A stretch of DNA of 64,000 nucleotides, taken from the NCBI GenBank assembly GCA_002102555.1, contig MCFL01000124.1, positions 1 through 64,000 on the forward strand. The letters are read 5' to 3'. A program made the position numbers and the translations under genes. This DNA comes from Catenaria anguillulae PL171 (lineage: Eukaryota; Blastocladiomycota; Blastocladiomycetes; Blastocladiales; Catenariaceae). The notes beneath the pieces were generated by a model, which had not been told where the DNA came from, made no database searches, and saw only the letters and a program-made list of their open reading frames with translations. Shown here in pieces: positions 19,338-31,400 of this stretch (position 1 is its first letter; every line of letters starts with the position of its first letter).

Positions 19338-20688
19338 GCATGTCTTGGACGGCTATTGTTCCAGTATATGGCTGCATTACATACTCATTGCTTCCCAATG
19401 GATATATTCACAGATACAAAGACACCTACAAAACCTGGACCAAAACATATACTGGAAGGCAAAGGAGGTCTGGTGGTACTTGTAGGTGTTCATGGTAGGT
19501 TGCAATTGGAAATGTATCGAGCAAGTAATTCCCTGTGCATTCGTTGACTGCAGGCATTATCACCTACCCGAACATACATGTATCAACTATCCATGGTACA
19601 TTGCATTACTCTTGCATGGTACACATGGTTGCAGATTGGGATTGACTTGGGTTTGTGGGATTGATTGACCTGAGGACAATGGCTGCTGATTGGGTTCAGG
19701 CGGGTTGAGCTCTTCCATACTCAAGCAATCAAAGTACACAAATCCATTGACAAATGCCTTCCACATGGGAGGAAGACATAAAAAGGAAATGAATGGAAAT
19801 AGAGTGACATGTCGGACAAATGAACATAAAGTGGAAGCGTTGCGAAAAGCCAAAACAAGAATCATAACACAAATACCAACGCATTTTCGAAGCCTGCTGT
19901 CTCTTGTTCCTGGCTTGAAGTCCGAGTGCTCAATCTTTGCCGCATGTGGCTGTTGCATCAACCTAGGTCTCCTTGGACTTGCCCATCATGTTCTTGACAC
20001 CAACAGTTGCGCCAATTGCACCAGCGACACCCAAAGCAACCCAACTGACTGGAAGTCCAACCGCAATGGAAGTCAACAGACCAGGCTTGATTCCGTCAGG
20101 CTTGCTGCCGTTAAAAACATAACGACGTTCAGACTGGCTTAAGTCCAGAATCTTCTTGTTGATAACTTCGATGTAGTTGCCATAGAGGGTGACCAGGTCG
20201 AGGAGGGTTTTGTTGTCCGGATTTCCGTCGAGAGCTTGAGCCAAACGCCTGAGGGTAGCTTTACAGAACCGGAGGGCCACTTGCCACACTTCAATGGTTG
20301 GAGTCACTGCAAGCTCTCCAGACAGGAGCCGGGGCAAGTAGCGCTCCATGAAAGCGTCTTGGTCGGTGTGACTGGCATCCAGGATCCAGTCCCGCAACTC
20401 ATCCGGGGACGACACGGCAACAAGAATGGCGTAGTTGACAGGGACTTGCATGGTCAAGACGAATGGCGAACAAGGGATGTGCTGACGATGGGTTAAATGG
20501 AAGCTGACTTGCGGTTACTTTTTGTACGCTGGATTGCCAAAAGTTTGATTGATTGTAAACATGTGGACGCAAAAGAGCGCAAGCATCTATGTAGGTATGA
20601 TGCGGAACACTTGCGTCCGTCCCTGACCAAGCCTCGACGGTATACTTTAAATTTGCAACTGGTGAACAGAGGCTGATGATGAACACTT
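19338..20688. repeat. duplicated accessory unit, second copy, right part
   Basis: Continuation of the unit cut by the LTR element. From ~19480 it matches copy A from ~8790 to 10216, including the strongly conserved 5' region of the ISG12-like gene. Homology ends at the shared gatgaacac, next to the open frame at 20689. Confidence 0.8.
19963..20457 (-). CDS. short paralogue of the ISG12-like protein
   Basis: 164 residues. Residues 1-85 are identical to the 243-residue copy at 9252..9983 and the next ~25 are close. Most of the Ala/Gly-rich ISG12 core is absent, leaving a short hydrophobic end (VSWVALGVAGAIGATVGVK) and a basic tail. It still has one candidate membrane segment. Identity is highest over the N-terminal domain and the region upstream of the start, so either conversion or selection has kept that part alike. 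Whether the short form is functional cannot be told from sequence. Confidence 0.65.
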   Translation of the reverse strand: MTMQVPVNYAILVAVSSPDELRDWILDASHTDQDAFMERYLPRLLSGELAVTPTIEVWQVALRFCKATLRRLAQALDGNPDNKTLLDLVTLYGNYIEVINKKILDLSQSERRYVFNGSKPDGIKPGLLTSIAVGLPVSWVALGVAGAIGATVGVKNMMGKSKET

Positions 20689-21084
20689 GAGTCTGCCCGC
20701 AAACCAGTCTTGTCTCAAATTGCGAAACACGAACAGCCACTGCTCCGCTCAATCAAGACCGAACCATGTACACCCAAGCCCGAGCCGCGCACCCTCATCA
20801 TTGTACTTGACATGGACGACGAGCGAGAAGAGGACGAACTCATCGACGTCGAGATCGTGGAACATGCCAAGGAATTTGTGGATATCAAGACGTCGGCTGA
20901 GTACAAGAACATTGGAAAAATGCAGTCCAAGTACAACTCGGCATTGATCAAGCTCCGCCGCTTGCTCATGACCAAAGGTGTGCAAAAGGCGGCATTCAAG
21001 CACCAAAACCAGATGGTTACAATCGAATTCAAGTACGACGACATCAAAATGCTGCTCAGGAAGCCCAAGGTGAACTACGAGTGA
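20689..21084 (+). CDS. C-terminal fragment or last exon of an unrecognised acidic protein
   Basis: An open frame of ~130 codons with no ATG in its first third (first in-frame ATG at MDDEREEDEL, ~20811). It begins exactly where the duplicated unit ends, so its 5' part may have been displaced by the unit, or an upstream exon supplies the start. The peptide is acidic then basic: LLRSIKTEPCTPKPEP, DMDDEREEDELIDVEI, SALIKLRRLLMTKGVQKAAF, and it ends in KPKVNYE. The IKTEP stretch fits a SUMO-acceptor consensus. No family is recognised. Confidence 0.4.
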   Translation, partial: ESARKPVLSQIAKHEQPLLRSIKTEPCTPKPEPRTLIIVLDMDDEREEDELIDVEIVEHAKEFVDIKTSAEYKNIGKMQSKYNSALIKLRRLLMTKGVQKAAFKHQNQMVTIEFKYDDIKMLLRKPKVNYE

Positions 21085-21432
21085 TCCCCAGTATCGATGA
21101 TCCCATTGTACATGTATTCGCCATCGAAACTTTCAAAGGCTCATTTGCAGTGTGTCGATATCACAGAGTCACGGATCGCGACCCAAACTGTGGAACTCAC
21201 TACATGCATATGTACATTTATCTCAGCTTGCACGCAGGTACATGCCCAGTACACTTTGCAAGTTGTATACATACCTGAAAGCTTCCAGTGGATTTATCAT
21301 GTATGTCATGAAACCACCATGGCCCATGCGTGTGCTTGGGAATGGCGTGTCATGCGTCGAATCCATCAGCAACTCAGATGTGTATTCCACATGGGCGGTA
21401 ACGGGTTCGGATCCACCTGGCTCGGAAATTAA

Positions 21433-21615
21433 ACACTGCGGGCGGCGCCGCTTCAGGCGTTGACAACACTATCGATTATCATATACATACGTCTGGGTCA
21501 CATGGAATCGCTTGTCTTGCAATGTTGTTCTTTTCCCGATCACAAACAGGTCAACGCGATGTCGAGACGCCCGGCCCACACTCCTTTTCGCCATGTCACT
21601 TCACCAGGCTCGCGG
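21433..21615 (+). repeat. diverged ~190-bp repeat, copy 1
   Basis: It shares with 23142..23345 the blocks aaactgcgggcgg, gtcacatgg...ttgt.ttgcaa, and cgagacgcc.gg.ccacact...cgccatgtcactt. It is an old, decayed interspersed repeat of unknown type. Confidence 0.6.
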
Positions 21616-23141
21616 TGTACGTACATAGAACTCTTGAGAAAATAAACCATGCACCTTTAGCACCTATGCCGCTGCTCAGCGTTTGGCTTCATTTACTACC
21701 TGTAGCTGGGCAGCATATACTTTTTTTTTTTTTGTGGCGGTATCTGAAATGCATCTCAGTTGTGATCACGGGCGCCTTTCACCTTGCCAGGGTGACTGCC
21801 GGCTCTCACCCCAAGAAATACATCTACCGAAGTCTTCTGGGCTCACTGCTGGGCAGCATGTACCTGTGCGCGTGGCGGTGCATCTTGTGTCGATTCACCG
21901 TTCGCATCACTTCGGTCGCGCATCATCTTCAACCCATGGCCATGCTCATAACGGCTGCCGCCATTTGACAGGGGATGAATGACACAGCAGTCTACTTCTG
22001 GCTTACCGTTTGATGAGCGGCTCGTTGTACTCAGCCAATATTCATCCTCCCTCGACTCACCACCTGGAAAAAAAACAGACCTGACTTTGTACGCGGCCCT
22101 CCGTCCTACCCAGAATAAAGCAAGCGTGACACGTTAGGAAAGAGAAAATGAGACCGATCAATGCAACAGACACTTGCATGCAGGCAGTAACCCCGGCGCT
22201 TGGTGGCAGGCACGATCTACATATGCGGAAAACCGCATGATTGCCGCCAGGGTAGTGTGCCAGGACAATTTGCCAGGGCAATGTGCCAGCCCATGAGTGT
22301 GCCAGACCAGTTCGCTTGTGTCAGGTTGCTCCAACATGCACCCAATCCCGTGACAAGCGCATTGGCACAGAACGTTGAGGTGTGGCGGTACCAAGTCCCA
22401 ATCAGCAAGTAGGCGACACCGATGATTTCGACATACTTGGGATCGGTTGGTGGAAGATATGAACATGGGTGATGCTCATGCGGCATGTGACACTTTGGTC
22501 ACGGTCCCTTCCGAGAGTGATCCTGCTTAGTTGTCGTCCTCGTCTCACACCCAAATGGATTCGAATCATGCAGCGAGCACGCCCATGGCTCGCACGTAGG
22601 TTCCACCATGGTCACACGGCAATCGCAATTACCTGCTTACATGCATACAATGTGCCGGAATGAAAGTGACAGTGTGCGGTGGGGATTCCTACTGGGTCAA
22701 TCATGCCCCATGACGGGACAATGTCACTGTGTCGCCATGACGCCAGGCTAATACTTTAACACCATACCATTTCGCCAATATTATTACCAGCATACAATGA
22801 CAGTCCACCGCCGGATCAAATGACGTTGCGAGTGAGACGAAATCAGCTGATATGTTAATGCAAGCAGGAAGTGACGCCCTTTTGATCATCGCGTACAGGA
22901 ACCACAACAACTGGGCTCGCATGCAGGTTCTTTCCGCAATGGACGATGGAAGCATGTTCATGTGTACTTTGCAATTGCCTGTACATGCACGCCAGCATCG
23001 CCAGGTAGAACAACAATTTGAAACAGAATGTGCACCACGCACATGGTCGGGGCGTCATGTTTGTTCGGCCGGCCCAGCACATGTACAGTATACGTATACG
23101 CGAGCGGCGCGCCTGGAGAATCAAGTCATATGTCCACCTTA

Positions 23142-23345
23142 ATAAACTGCGGGCGGTGATGTTTCGGACGCTGATGAGATCCATGGATCCAAGTCAACCT
23201 CACACCTGTCGTCACATGATGGATTCGTTTGTATTGCAAGCTTAAGAGTTGTTGTGGCCATTTGATCATGCGGCGCAACCGCCAACGCCATGGCGAGACG
23301 CCGGGTCCACACTTTACGCCATGTCACTTCGCCAGGTTTGGTTGA
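23142..23345 (+). repeat. diverged ~190-bp repeat, copy 2
   Basis: Same orientation as 21433..21615, with the conserved blocks listed there. Confidence 0.6.
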
Positions 23346-23851
23346 CATTTTGCAAAAAATGATTCACCTCGCAATCAGCCATGGCCATCTCAGCGGGAAT
23401 TAAATGTTCCATTTACCTGTGCACGAATGGTCACGCGCAAATGGTGGTGCTACTCGTGTAGGTTGACCGCATCAAGGACACGTAATTGCACAGATCAGCC
23501 CATAGCTCATGCAGTTTGTTTAGTGTTTCACGCAGGCGGATACGATAGTACTCTCGACAGATCAATTGTTGACGCATTATGCTCGGTGCAACTGACTGCG
23601 TCTGTGTGTTGTGCCTGGAGAGACCTGTCTGCCTGCTGAGGCGATATCATCAGCGAGGGAAATGCACTTCACTGCAATCCGCCGAGTCGTTCAAAAGTCC
23701 GACAGACCCCTCCCAGTTTCGTTGACTATTGACCATCATATTCATATCACACACAAGCGGATCCCTCCAGCAAACGCCTCAACGCATTCAAACTCCCTTT
23801 TTTCATCGCACTCGTTCCTTCTGCGTTCCCATCGATCAAGCCTTTGCCATC

Positions 23852-26708
23852 ATGACCGCATCCGAAAAGCACGACGACAAGTCGGCAGCTCGCGTCGGCA
23901 ATGTCGAAAAGGAAAAGTCGTCGTTTGTTGTCGACGAGGAATTCGAGAAAATGGTGAGAGATTTGGCGCCGACTCACGACGACTCGACTGCTCCCTCGTT
24001 GACGTTTCGTGTGTGGTTGCTCGGCACGCTCTTTTGCGTCGTCCTTGGCTGGTACGTAATCACCCCATAGTGCTAGCTCAAGCGTCTGATTTGGACCAGA
24101 TGAATGCTGACTTTCCTGTATGTATTCCATTCACCAGGATTAACATGCTCTTCACCTTCCGTACCAACCTCTTCCAAGTCTCGTCCTATGTCGCCACGCT
24201 CGTTTCGTACCCGATGGGCGTGTTTCTGGCCAAGACGTTGCCTCGCTGGCGTGTCAATTTCCTCGGCATCGACATTGACACCAATCCTGGCCCATTCAGC
24301 GTCAAGGAACATGTGCTTATCGGAATTTTCGGCACAACCGGCGCAGGAGGAGTCTACGCCACGTACAATCTGGTCGTGCAAGAGATTTACGTATGTCTTG
24401 CATTACTTCGTGCTTACTTGAACTGATTACTCACCGACTCATTCTCTTTTTTTTTGAAACAGTACGACATGCACTTGAACCCCGTTTGGTGCCTTGCCTT
24501 CTTGTTTGCGTCGTCCGCGCTTGGTTTCGGTATCTCTGGCATGTGTCGCAAGTTCTTGATTCGTCCCGCGCACATGATCTGGCCGACCGTCTTGCCCCAA
24601 GTCGCATTGTACACTGCTTTCCATCACGTTGACACGGCCGCCGTCAAGGACGATGGCAAAAGGCATTGGTCGCAGCTCACCATGTTTGGTGTCGGCACGG
24701 CGGCAATGGCTGCGTATCAGTTCTTGTACGTTCGTTTTTGAACTATTCACGGATTAATCAAGACAAGGAATTGACGCCGTTATTCTATTGTGCTTCAACA
24801 GCGGGCCGGCTTACCTCATGCAAATGCTTCAGAACCTGCCCCTGTTGTGCTGGCTCGCCCCCAGGAGTGCCAAGGTGGCGCAACAGCTCGGCTCGCCTAT
24901 TTACGGTGTTGGCATGCTCGCGTGGACGGGTGATTGGAGCTACATTGGCTCGGGCTCCATGTCGGTGCCTTACTGGTCTGCCGTCAACATCTTTGTTTGC
25001 GCCATCTTCTTCCATTGGGTTGTGACACCCATCATTTGGCAAAAGAACGTCTTCAACGCTCCTCCGTCCCCGAACGCTCTCAACACGTCGCGTCTCTTCA
25101 CTTCGCAATCCAAGGTGTTCAAGGCGAGCGACGTCATCGACAAGGAGACGCACAAGATGATTGACAGCGAATTCCTCAAGCGTGCCCCGATCCACATGAG
25201 TCCATTCTTTGCCGTTTCCTACTGGGCCAACTTCTCGACGCGTACGTTCCACCATTGAATTGATGCGATCATGTCTCGAACTCGTCTCACCATCCATCCG
25301 TTGCGTCGTGTGTTGTCTCTGACACAGTTCCCGCAGCACTCGTGCATACAATCACTTGGTACGGCAAGGACATTGTCGCCCGCTTCCGCATGTCGCAGCA
25401 GGAGGAAGAGGAGGATATTCATTGCAAGGTCCGCTCCATTCCTTTTCCATCGATATGGATCACTCATGTTGCCTCACACTCCATCTCCGTTGCCATTGTA
25501 TGCAGCTTATTGACGTCTACCCTGAAGTCCCGAATACTTGGTACTACGGATTCTTTGCGGCGACATTCATCCTCATGCTCGTCACTGGTCAATTCTCCGA
25601 GCTCGCGTTCCCGTGGTGGGCCACCATCTTTGCCACCGTCCTTTCGGCCGTCTCGACCATTCCCATTGCCGTTGTGCTTGCCACGGCTGGTGTTGCGCTG
25701 TACATGAACGTCATTTCGCAGTTCCTCATTGGTCTCATTCTCCCCGGCGAGCCCATTGTGATGATGGCCTTCAAGGCGCTCGGTGTCTCTGTTTCGTCGC
25801 AATGCCTCCAGCTCTTGGCCGATCTCAAGCTCGGCCACTACATCAAGGTTCCGCCCCGTCACGTTTTCATTGCCCAAATCACGGCGCAGTTCATGGCTGC
25901 GTTTGTGTGCTACGCCTCGATGCGTGTGTACTTGTCCAACCCCGAGCACATCCAGTGGGTACTTGACGATGGCAAGAAGGAGGGTCCGGGTAAGGTGTGG
26001 GGTGCTTCGCAGTCGCACAATGGTTCGTTTCGCTCCGATTTGCTCACGAGTCACCGGCACCATCGCTCACACTGGTGCCCTTTGTTAGTGTACTACTCGG
26101 CTTCCTTGATCTGGGGCGCTGTCGGTCCGAAGCGGTTCTTCTTTGATACTCAATATTCGCCCGTCATCTGGACCGGTACGATCTGATCCTTGCAAGGCTC
26201 GTGGCAATGGTCGCTGACGTGTGTTCCTGCATGAATATAGGTGTCATTGTCGGATGCATCACTCCCATCATTCTCAAGCTCGCTCACACGTACATTGGCG
26301 GTTGGATCTGGCCTCTCATTCACCCCGCCCTTATCCTTGGCCCCAACGGCGCTGGGTACTTTCCTTTTCTCTGCACACCATTTGTTTTCTCGTCCACGCA
26401 ACTCACATATCCACTTTGCGTGAAACCCTCTCCACAGTGGTAACCAAGGCAGCACGCTTTCCATCTTTACGGTGTCCACCATCTTCCAATTCTACATGTA
26501 CCGGTACCGCTCCGGGTGGTGGAAGCGCTACAACTACGTCTTGGCCACGGCCTTCGATTGTGGCACGGCCCTCATTGCCTTGCTTGTGTTTGTGTTGCCC
26601 GATCCGCCTGGTTGGATCCTCAGTTGCCCGACGGGCGATTGTTCCGAAGACATTCTGTCTGTGCAGGGCGATTATCAAGATTGGTGCCATCCGCTTACGG
26701 CTGAGTAA
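23852..26708 (+). CDS. OPT-family oligopeptide transporter (OPT1)
   Basis: Nine exons join in phase: 23852..24051, 24138..24390, 24463..24725, 24802..25241, 25328..25428, 25506..26022, 26089..26175, 26241..26355 and 26438..26708. The product is 748 residues, usual for the family. The OPT signatures are present: NPG at residues 116-118 (in DIDTNPGPFSVKEH) and KVPPR at 533-537 for the canonical KIPPR. There are about a dozen or more hydrophobic spans. The N-terminal ~60 residues are charged and cytosolic; the end is FQDWC-like (YQDWCHPL). OPT proteins import tetra/pentapeptides or glutathione with protons at the plasma membrane. A paralogue lies convergently at 34929..38382. Donors are mostly gtacgt or gttcgt. 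Confidence 0.93.
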
Positions 26709-28402
26709 AAGAAAGTGTTGCTGCTTTTGGGAGTCGATAATGTCGCGAGTGCCAGTGATACATGTTGGGTCGTGTTCATTGACGTCAAGTTTTGTATGAT
26801 ATTGCAGGTTTTATATACATCTAGAAGAAGATTGTTTTGTCGATACTTTTTTTTTTTTGACTCTGACGCATTTCTTTTTCTTTTGTCCTTGATTGTCCAC
26901 CGAAGCTCTCAGGCACCCGCATGTGCAAAGCAAGGTGATCGTTGCCTCGCCGCCCATGATCATGCTCTTGAATCGACTGTATGCAATCTGCATTGGGACC
27001 GCCAACGGGCTTGGTCAGGGGCTCGCACTTGAGTCGGTGTGATATGGGCCAAAGTCGCTTATCGTTCGTCCCTTCAATTGTATGCGCAAGTCGCATTTAC
27101 GCAATGGTACGCCTGCGAGTGGCAAGTCGACCTGGAAACTCGCATGACGTACGTAGGTAAACGCTTGTCGTTTTAATCGATTCTCGCATGTTTCCCACGT
27201 CCTCGAGGTAGATCAATCGTTTCACTTGCGGTGTTCCCTGGTGAAGTTCATGACTGCAGGACGGTGCTTTCAGAATGACTTGTAGACCTGCGATCAGCTT
27301 TGGCGCACGCTGCTCGTCTCTTCCCATGTGAGCCTTGATGTCTCACATGCCGCGGCACTGCGGCGGCAGAAACCAGATGAGCAGGAGTGAAAAGATTTGA
27401 TTCAAAGGGTGCTTGCTGTTCCAGTTTCAGCGCCTTTCTGCACATGTACTCGTCAACGTCAGCAAGGAATGATGAGGGTGTTGCGTACCCCTGGTGTGTT
27501 GCCGTCCCACACGTGCCAGCACACCGTATCATCCTCTTAGTTCCCCTGGTATCACTCATCTGGCGTTGACCCTCTTTCCTCCAACGTCACTAACAACTCA
27601 AGCCTGGAATGTCAACAGAAACATAAATAAACCTTGATATTATAAAATGTTGTATTATCACAAATAATCACAAATCAAATGTGTGGGTCAAGACCACAAC
27701 AAGCGCTTTGGCACAAAACAAAAGGAAAGCAAAAACTGACAACATGAACAGGCAACGCTGCGACACTCGCGGATGAGAAAGTGGAAGTCGAGGAAGCAGG
27801 CAGAGGCGGGGCGAGTGGGTGAATGGAGACAAAATGAACATCTCATGTGAGAAAGGACACCAACAGGCAGCGAGAGACGAGGCAAGATAAATATGATGGT
27901 CACAGCTGGTTCCAATTCGAGGAAACAACAAGAGAAGAAGGAGAAGGGTGAGAAAGGACACGAGAAGGAAACACAAAGGCGGGGGGAGTAAATGAACAAG
28001 ATGCGATGGAGGGACATTTCACTTGGGGCTTGGTGGGGGACAAGGGTGATGGGACACAACAAATGAGATCGATGGGAGAAGGGAAGCGGGAAAATGTGAC
28101 AATAGACGGCGCGGACGCAGCTGAGGAGATAACATGGGAAGCATCAAAAGAAGCCGGGGACAAGGTACACGGAGAGTAGGGAAATCAAAGGCAAGCAAAC
28201 AAAAAAAGAGGAACAAATGAAATCCAAAACCGAAAACGAGTCGCAATTGCAATGTTTGTGGGGTGGTGGTGATAATCAATAGTAGAAAGGATTCGCCATC
28301 AAACGAATCGGTAGGGTGAGCAAGTGTTGTCACGGGTAGAGTCAACCGATCACACGCAAAATCTGGAATCGATGAAAATGAAGAAAGTCGGGTCGAGTCG
28401 AA
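26709..28402. other. intergenic region
   Basis: 1.7 kb between two convergent genes. No supported gene. 27620..27700 is AT-rich with an aataaa-like motif, and 27700..28400 is G/A-rich on the plus strand and likely 3' UTR of the RRM gene. The pyrimidine-rich reverse-strand frames here look like composition effects. Confidence 0.5.
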
Positions 28403-31400
28403 TCACTGGCTGTCCAACCCAGCACTCGCCTGGCGCTCGCGCTCGCGCTCCTCGCGCTCCTGGTGTTCAAACTGCTGCATAGCCCGATACGCATCCTCTT
28501 GTTGCTGCGACAAGGCCGACCCGGGCCGCTGTTGGTGATACGCCTGTTGTTGCTGGTCATAAGCACCGCTCCCCGCGGCAGCCGCCGCCATGGCCATTCC
28601 TGCGGGCGACCCCGCATACCCACTGCCCGCATACATGTACGCGGCGGGCTGCATGGCCTGCATCAAGTGCGGCGGCAAGGGGCTCGAAGGCGACGCGCCG
28701 CCAAACGACAAGTCGGATCCGCGGCGCATTCCTTCATTGCCAGTCATGGCAGCCGCAAATCCGGGCGGAATTCCCGTGGGCGTCCCGAGGGACGAGGGCG
28801 TACCTGCAGCCGAATGCGCGTCCGTATCTGCCCAAGCACCAGAGCCAGGGTACGCCGCGGATGCTGAGCGGCCTGGTCCACCGCCCATGGGCGACTGCGG
28901 CTCGTAAAAGTCTTTGCGCATGCCTGCACCGGGTCCACCGAGCATCCCTGGGTGCATGTGCGGCGGTGGCGCCAAGGGCGATGTGACAAATGGAAGCGGC
29001 GACGGCATGCCGTACATGTGATGGGCAGGCGACCTGGGCGACCCTGCATGCGGCATCATGTGCGGTGGCGCGTACGGGTGGTGGCCGTGGGGCCCGCGCT
29101 GGTACATTCCCGGATGTCCCATGCCGGGATGCATGTGTTGATGTTGCTGGTGATACGCGCCATGTTGGTGTTGATGGTACCCGCCGCCGCCGCCGCGGTG
29201 CGCGTGATGGTGATGGCCGTGGTGGTGATGATGATGCCCGCCGCCCGCCATCTCGTAATTGGCCGTTGACTGGCCAAACTCGACACGTACGTAGCGGTTG
29301 TTGATGGTGAGCCCCTGCAACGCGCGGTGTGCCCGGACGGCCTCGTCGAGCTGCACAAAGTGCACATACATCATGCCGCGATCCGCCACCACATCCACTT
29401 GCGTCACCTCGCCAAACTGCTTGCACACGGGCAACAAGTCTTCCTGCGTCAAATCCCACACGTTGGCGAAAAACAGCTTCTTTGTCGGGTTCTCTGTTGG
29501 GTCCGTGGCCGCCACCTTGATGCGCTTGCCGCCAATCACAAGGTCGCCGTCAGCCTCGAGCGCCTTGGTCACCGAGTCGGAAAACGAAAACTTGACATAG
29601 GCCACGCCATTGAGCGTGCCCGTCATCTTTGTCTTACTGAGGCGGATATCGTCAATGCGGCCAAACCGGCGGAACGCCTTGCGCAACAGCATCTCGTCCA
29701 CAATGGGCGGCAGCTCCGACACGTAAATGTGCTTTGGCGCTTGGTTCATTTCCACCACAACCGTGGGCGTGGTCAACGTGACGGGACCGTGCTGTGAAAA
29801 GGGCGTGCCCGACGCGGCCGCGTACATTTCGGGCGTCAGCTCGTAGTGATGGTGCATGGGCGACCCGCCGGCATGGTGCAAGTCTTGATACGATGCCGCC
29901 GACGACGACGGCGGGCCACCAAGATGCTGGCCGTGGTAGTGTGCACTGCCCATGGGCGAGCCGACGTAATGGTGCGCCGCCGCAGCCGATCCGGGCGTAC
30001 CCGCCGTGTTGGTCCCGACCTCGTTGGTCACAGGCGCAACAAGTCCAAGGGCCCGGTTGGCCAGGTCTGTGTTGATGGTCATGCCCGTGGTTCTTGGCGA
30101 CAGACGTTTAGGTGACGTGTTTGTCGACGACGACATGGGCGGTGTGGCCATGGCGCTGGTGCCGCCGCCACCACCGCATTGCGCATACTGTTGCAATTGC
30201 TGTTGTTGTTGCTGTTGGGATTGCTCAAACATGGACACGGCCGCGGCTTGTGCGACGCGCCGGGTCGACGCAGGGTACGTTGGGTCGTGCTGGTTGCGGT
30301 AGCTGAGCCTTTCACGCAATTGCTAAAGGGCACAGACAGCCACGGCGGAATGTTGCGTTAGTCACTGGAGTGCATGAAATGAAATCGCCCACGGGTTTGA
30401 AGAGACATACCAGCAAATTGGCGGCATCCTCTTCGGACAAGCCCGCCACGGCCCCGGCCCTCTCGACCAACACCTTCCTCCTGGCACTCTCCTCTAACAT
30501 GGTTGCTGCCAACACGGCACTCTTTTCCTCATCATTCATGCGCAACTCTGCACTTGCAGCAGCGGCCGCCGCACCATGATCAAACTCGGGCTCCTCGGGG
30601 ACGTGTCCCAACATGTACCCAGGCGACCCAGGCACTTGCGGTGCAGAAGCACTGGTAGGTGACGCGGTCGGGTACGCAGAATCCAAGTCCTCAAACACCA
30701 AGCCGGTCCCGCGAGACGCCGGGCGCCGCGATGCAAACAAGTGCGCGGCCGATGAGGAAGACGACGACGAGGTCGACGAAGCGGATCCCGATCCACCAGA
30801 AGCTCCGGGCATGCCCGCCAATTGCACCGCAGCCAAGCTGGGCGATGTGGGCATGCTCATGCTTGCCATGGATCCTTGATGATGTTGGCCGAGCATTCGA
30901 CCGGCCATTCCTTCGCTGGCACCGCCACGCGGCGACCTGAACCCGCTCGACGCCCCGGCCGCGTTGCTCCCGCCCGTCAGGTACGCCGACCCGGGCGGCG
31001 ACCCAATGGGCGATGTCAACGAATCTGCACGCACACGCCCACCAAACCCGCCGGCGGCCGCGGCCGCCGTGGCCAACACTTCGGGCGACCCGGCGTACCC
31101 GGCAGGATACGGCGACATGTGCACCGATGTGGGCGGCGTGTTGAGCGTGCGCGAGCGCGAGTGCGAGGCGCCGCCCGAGGTCAAGTGGCGCCCCGCCGCG
31201 CTCGTGCCAGAGGAAGTGCCAAACACATCGTCGTACTGGTGGTGGTGGAACGCGTGGCCCGGTGGGGATGTGCCGCCCAATGGCGTCATCATGCCGCCGG
31301 CACCCAGCGTGGTCCCGTTGGCGCTGGCGGTGGAGGCACCCGCGGAGGTCGAGTAGTCATTGAGCAGTTGGGCAAGCCGGCGGGCGCGCGCGTCGAGGAA

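Larger units (their letters stand above)
21085..23851. other. gene-free, repeat-rich region
   Basis: 2.8 kb with no supported gene. It holds two diverged copies of a ~190-bp repeat (21433..21615 and 23142..23345) and a CTGGCA-rich patch (about 22245..22330) that resembles sequence near 39370..39530 on the other strand. Stops are frequent in all frames. The last ~150 bases before 23852 should be the OPT1 promoter. Confidence 0.55.

Noticed and set aside
19338-19690. A possible upstream part of the adenain-like protease gene beyond the LTR element
   Set aside because: Only short open stretches are seen and no convincing start, so I keep the protease as the 12904..13512 frame.
28019-28345. Minus-strand Ser/Leu/Phe-rich frames downstream of the RRM gene
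   Set aside because: They come from G/A-rich sequence on the plus strand read backwards and sit in the probable 3' UTR.
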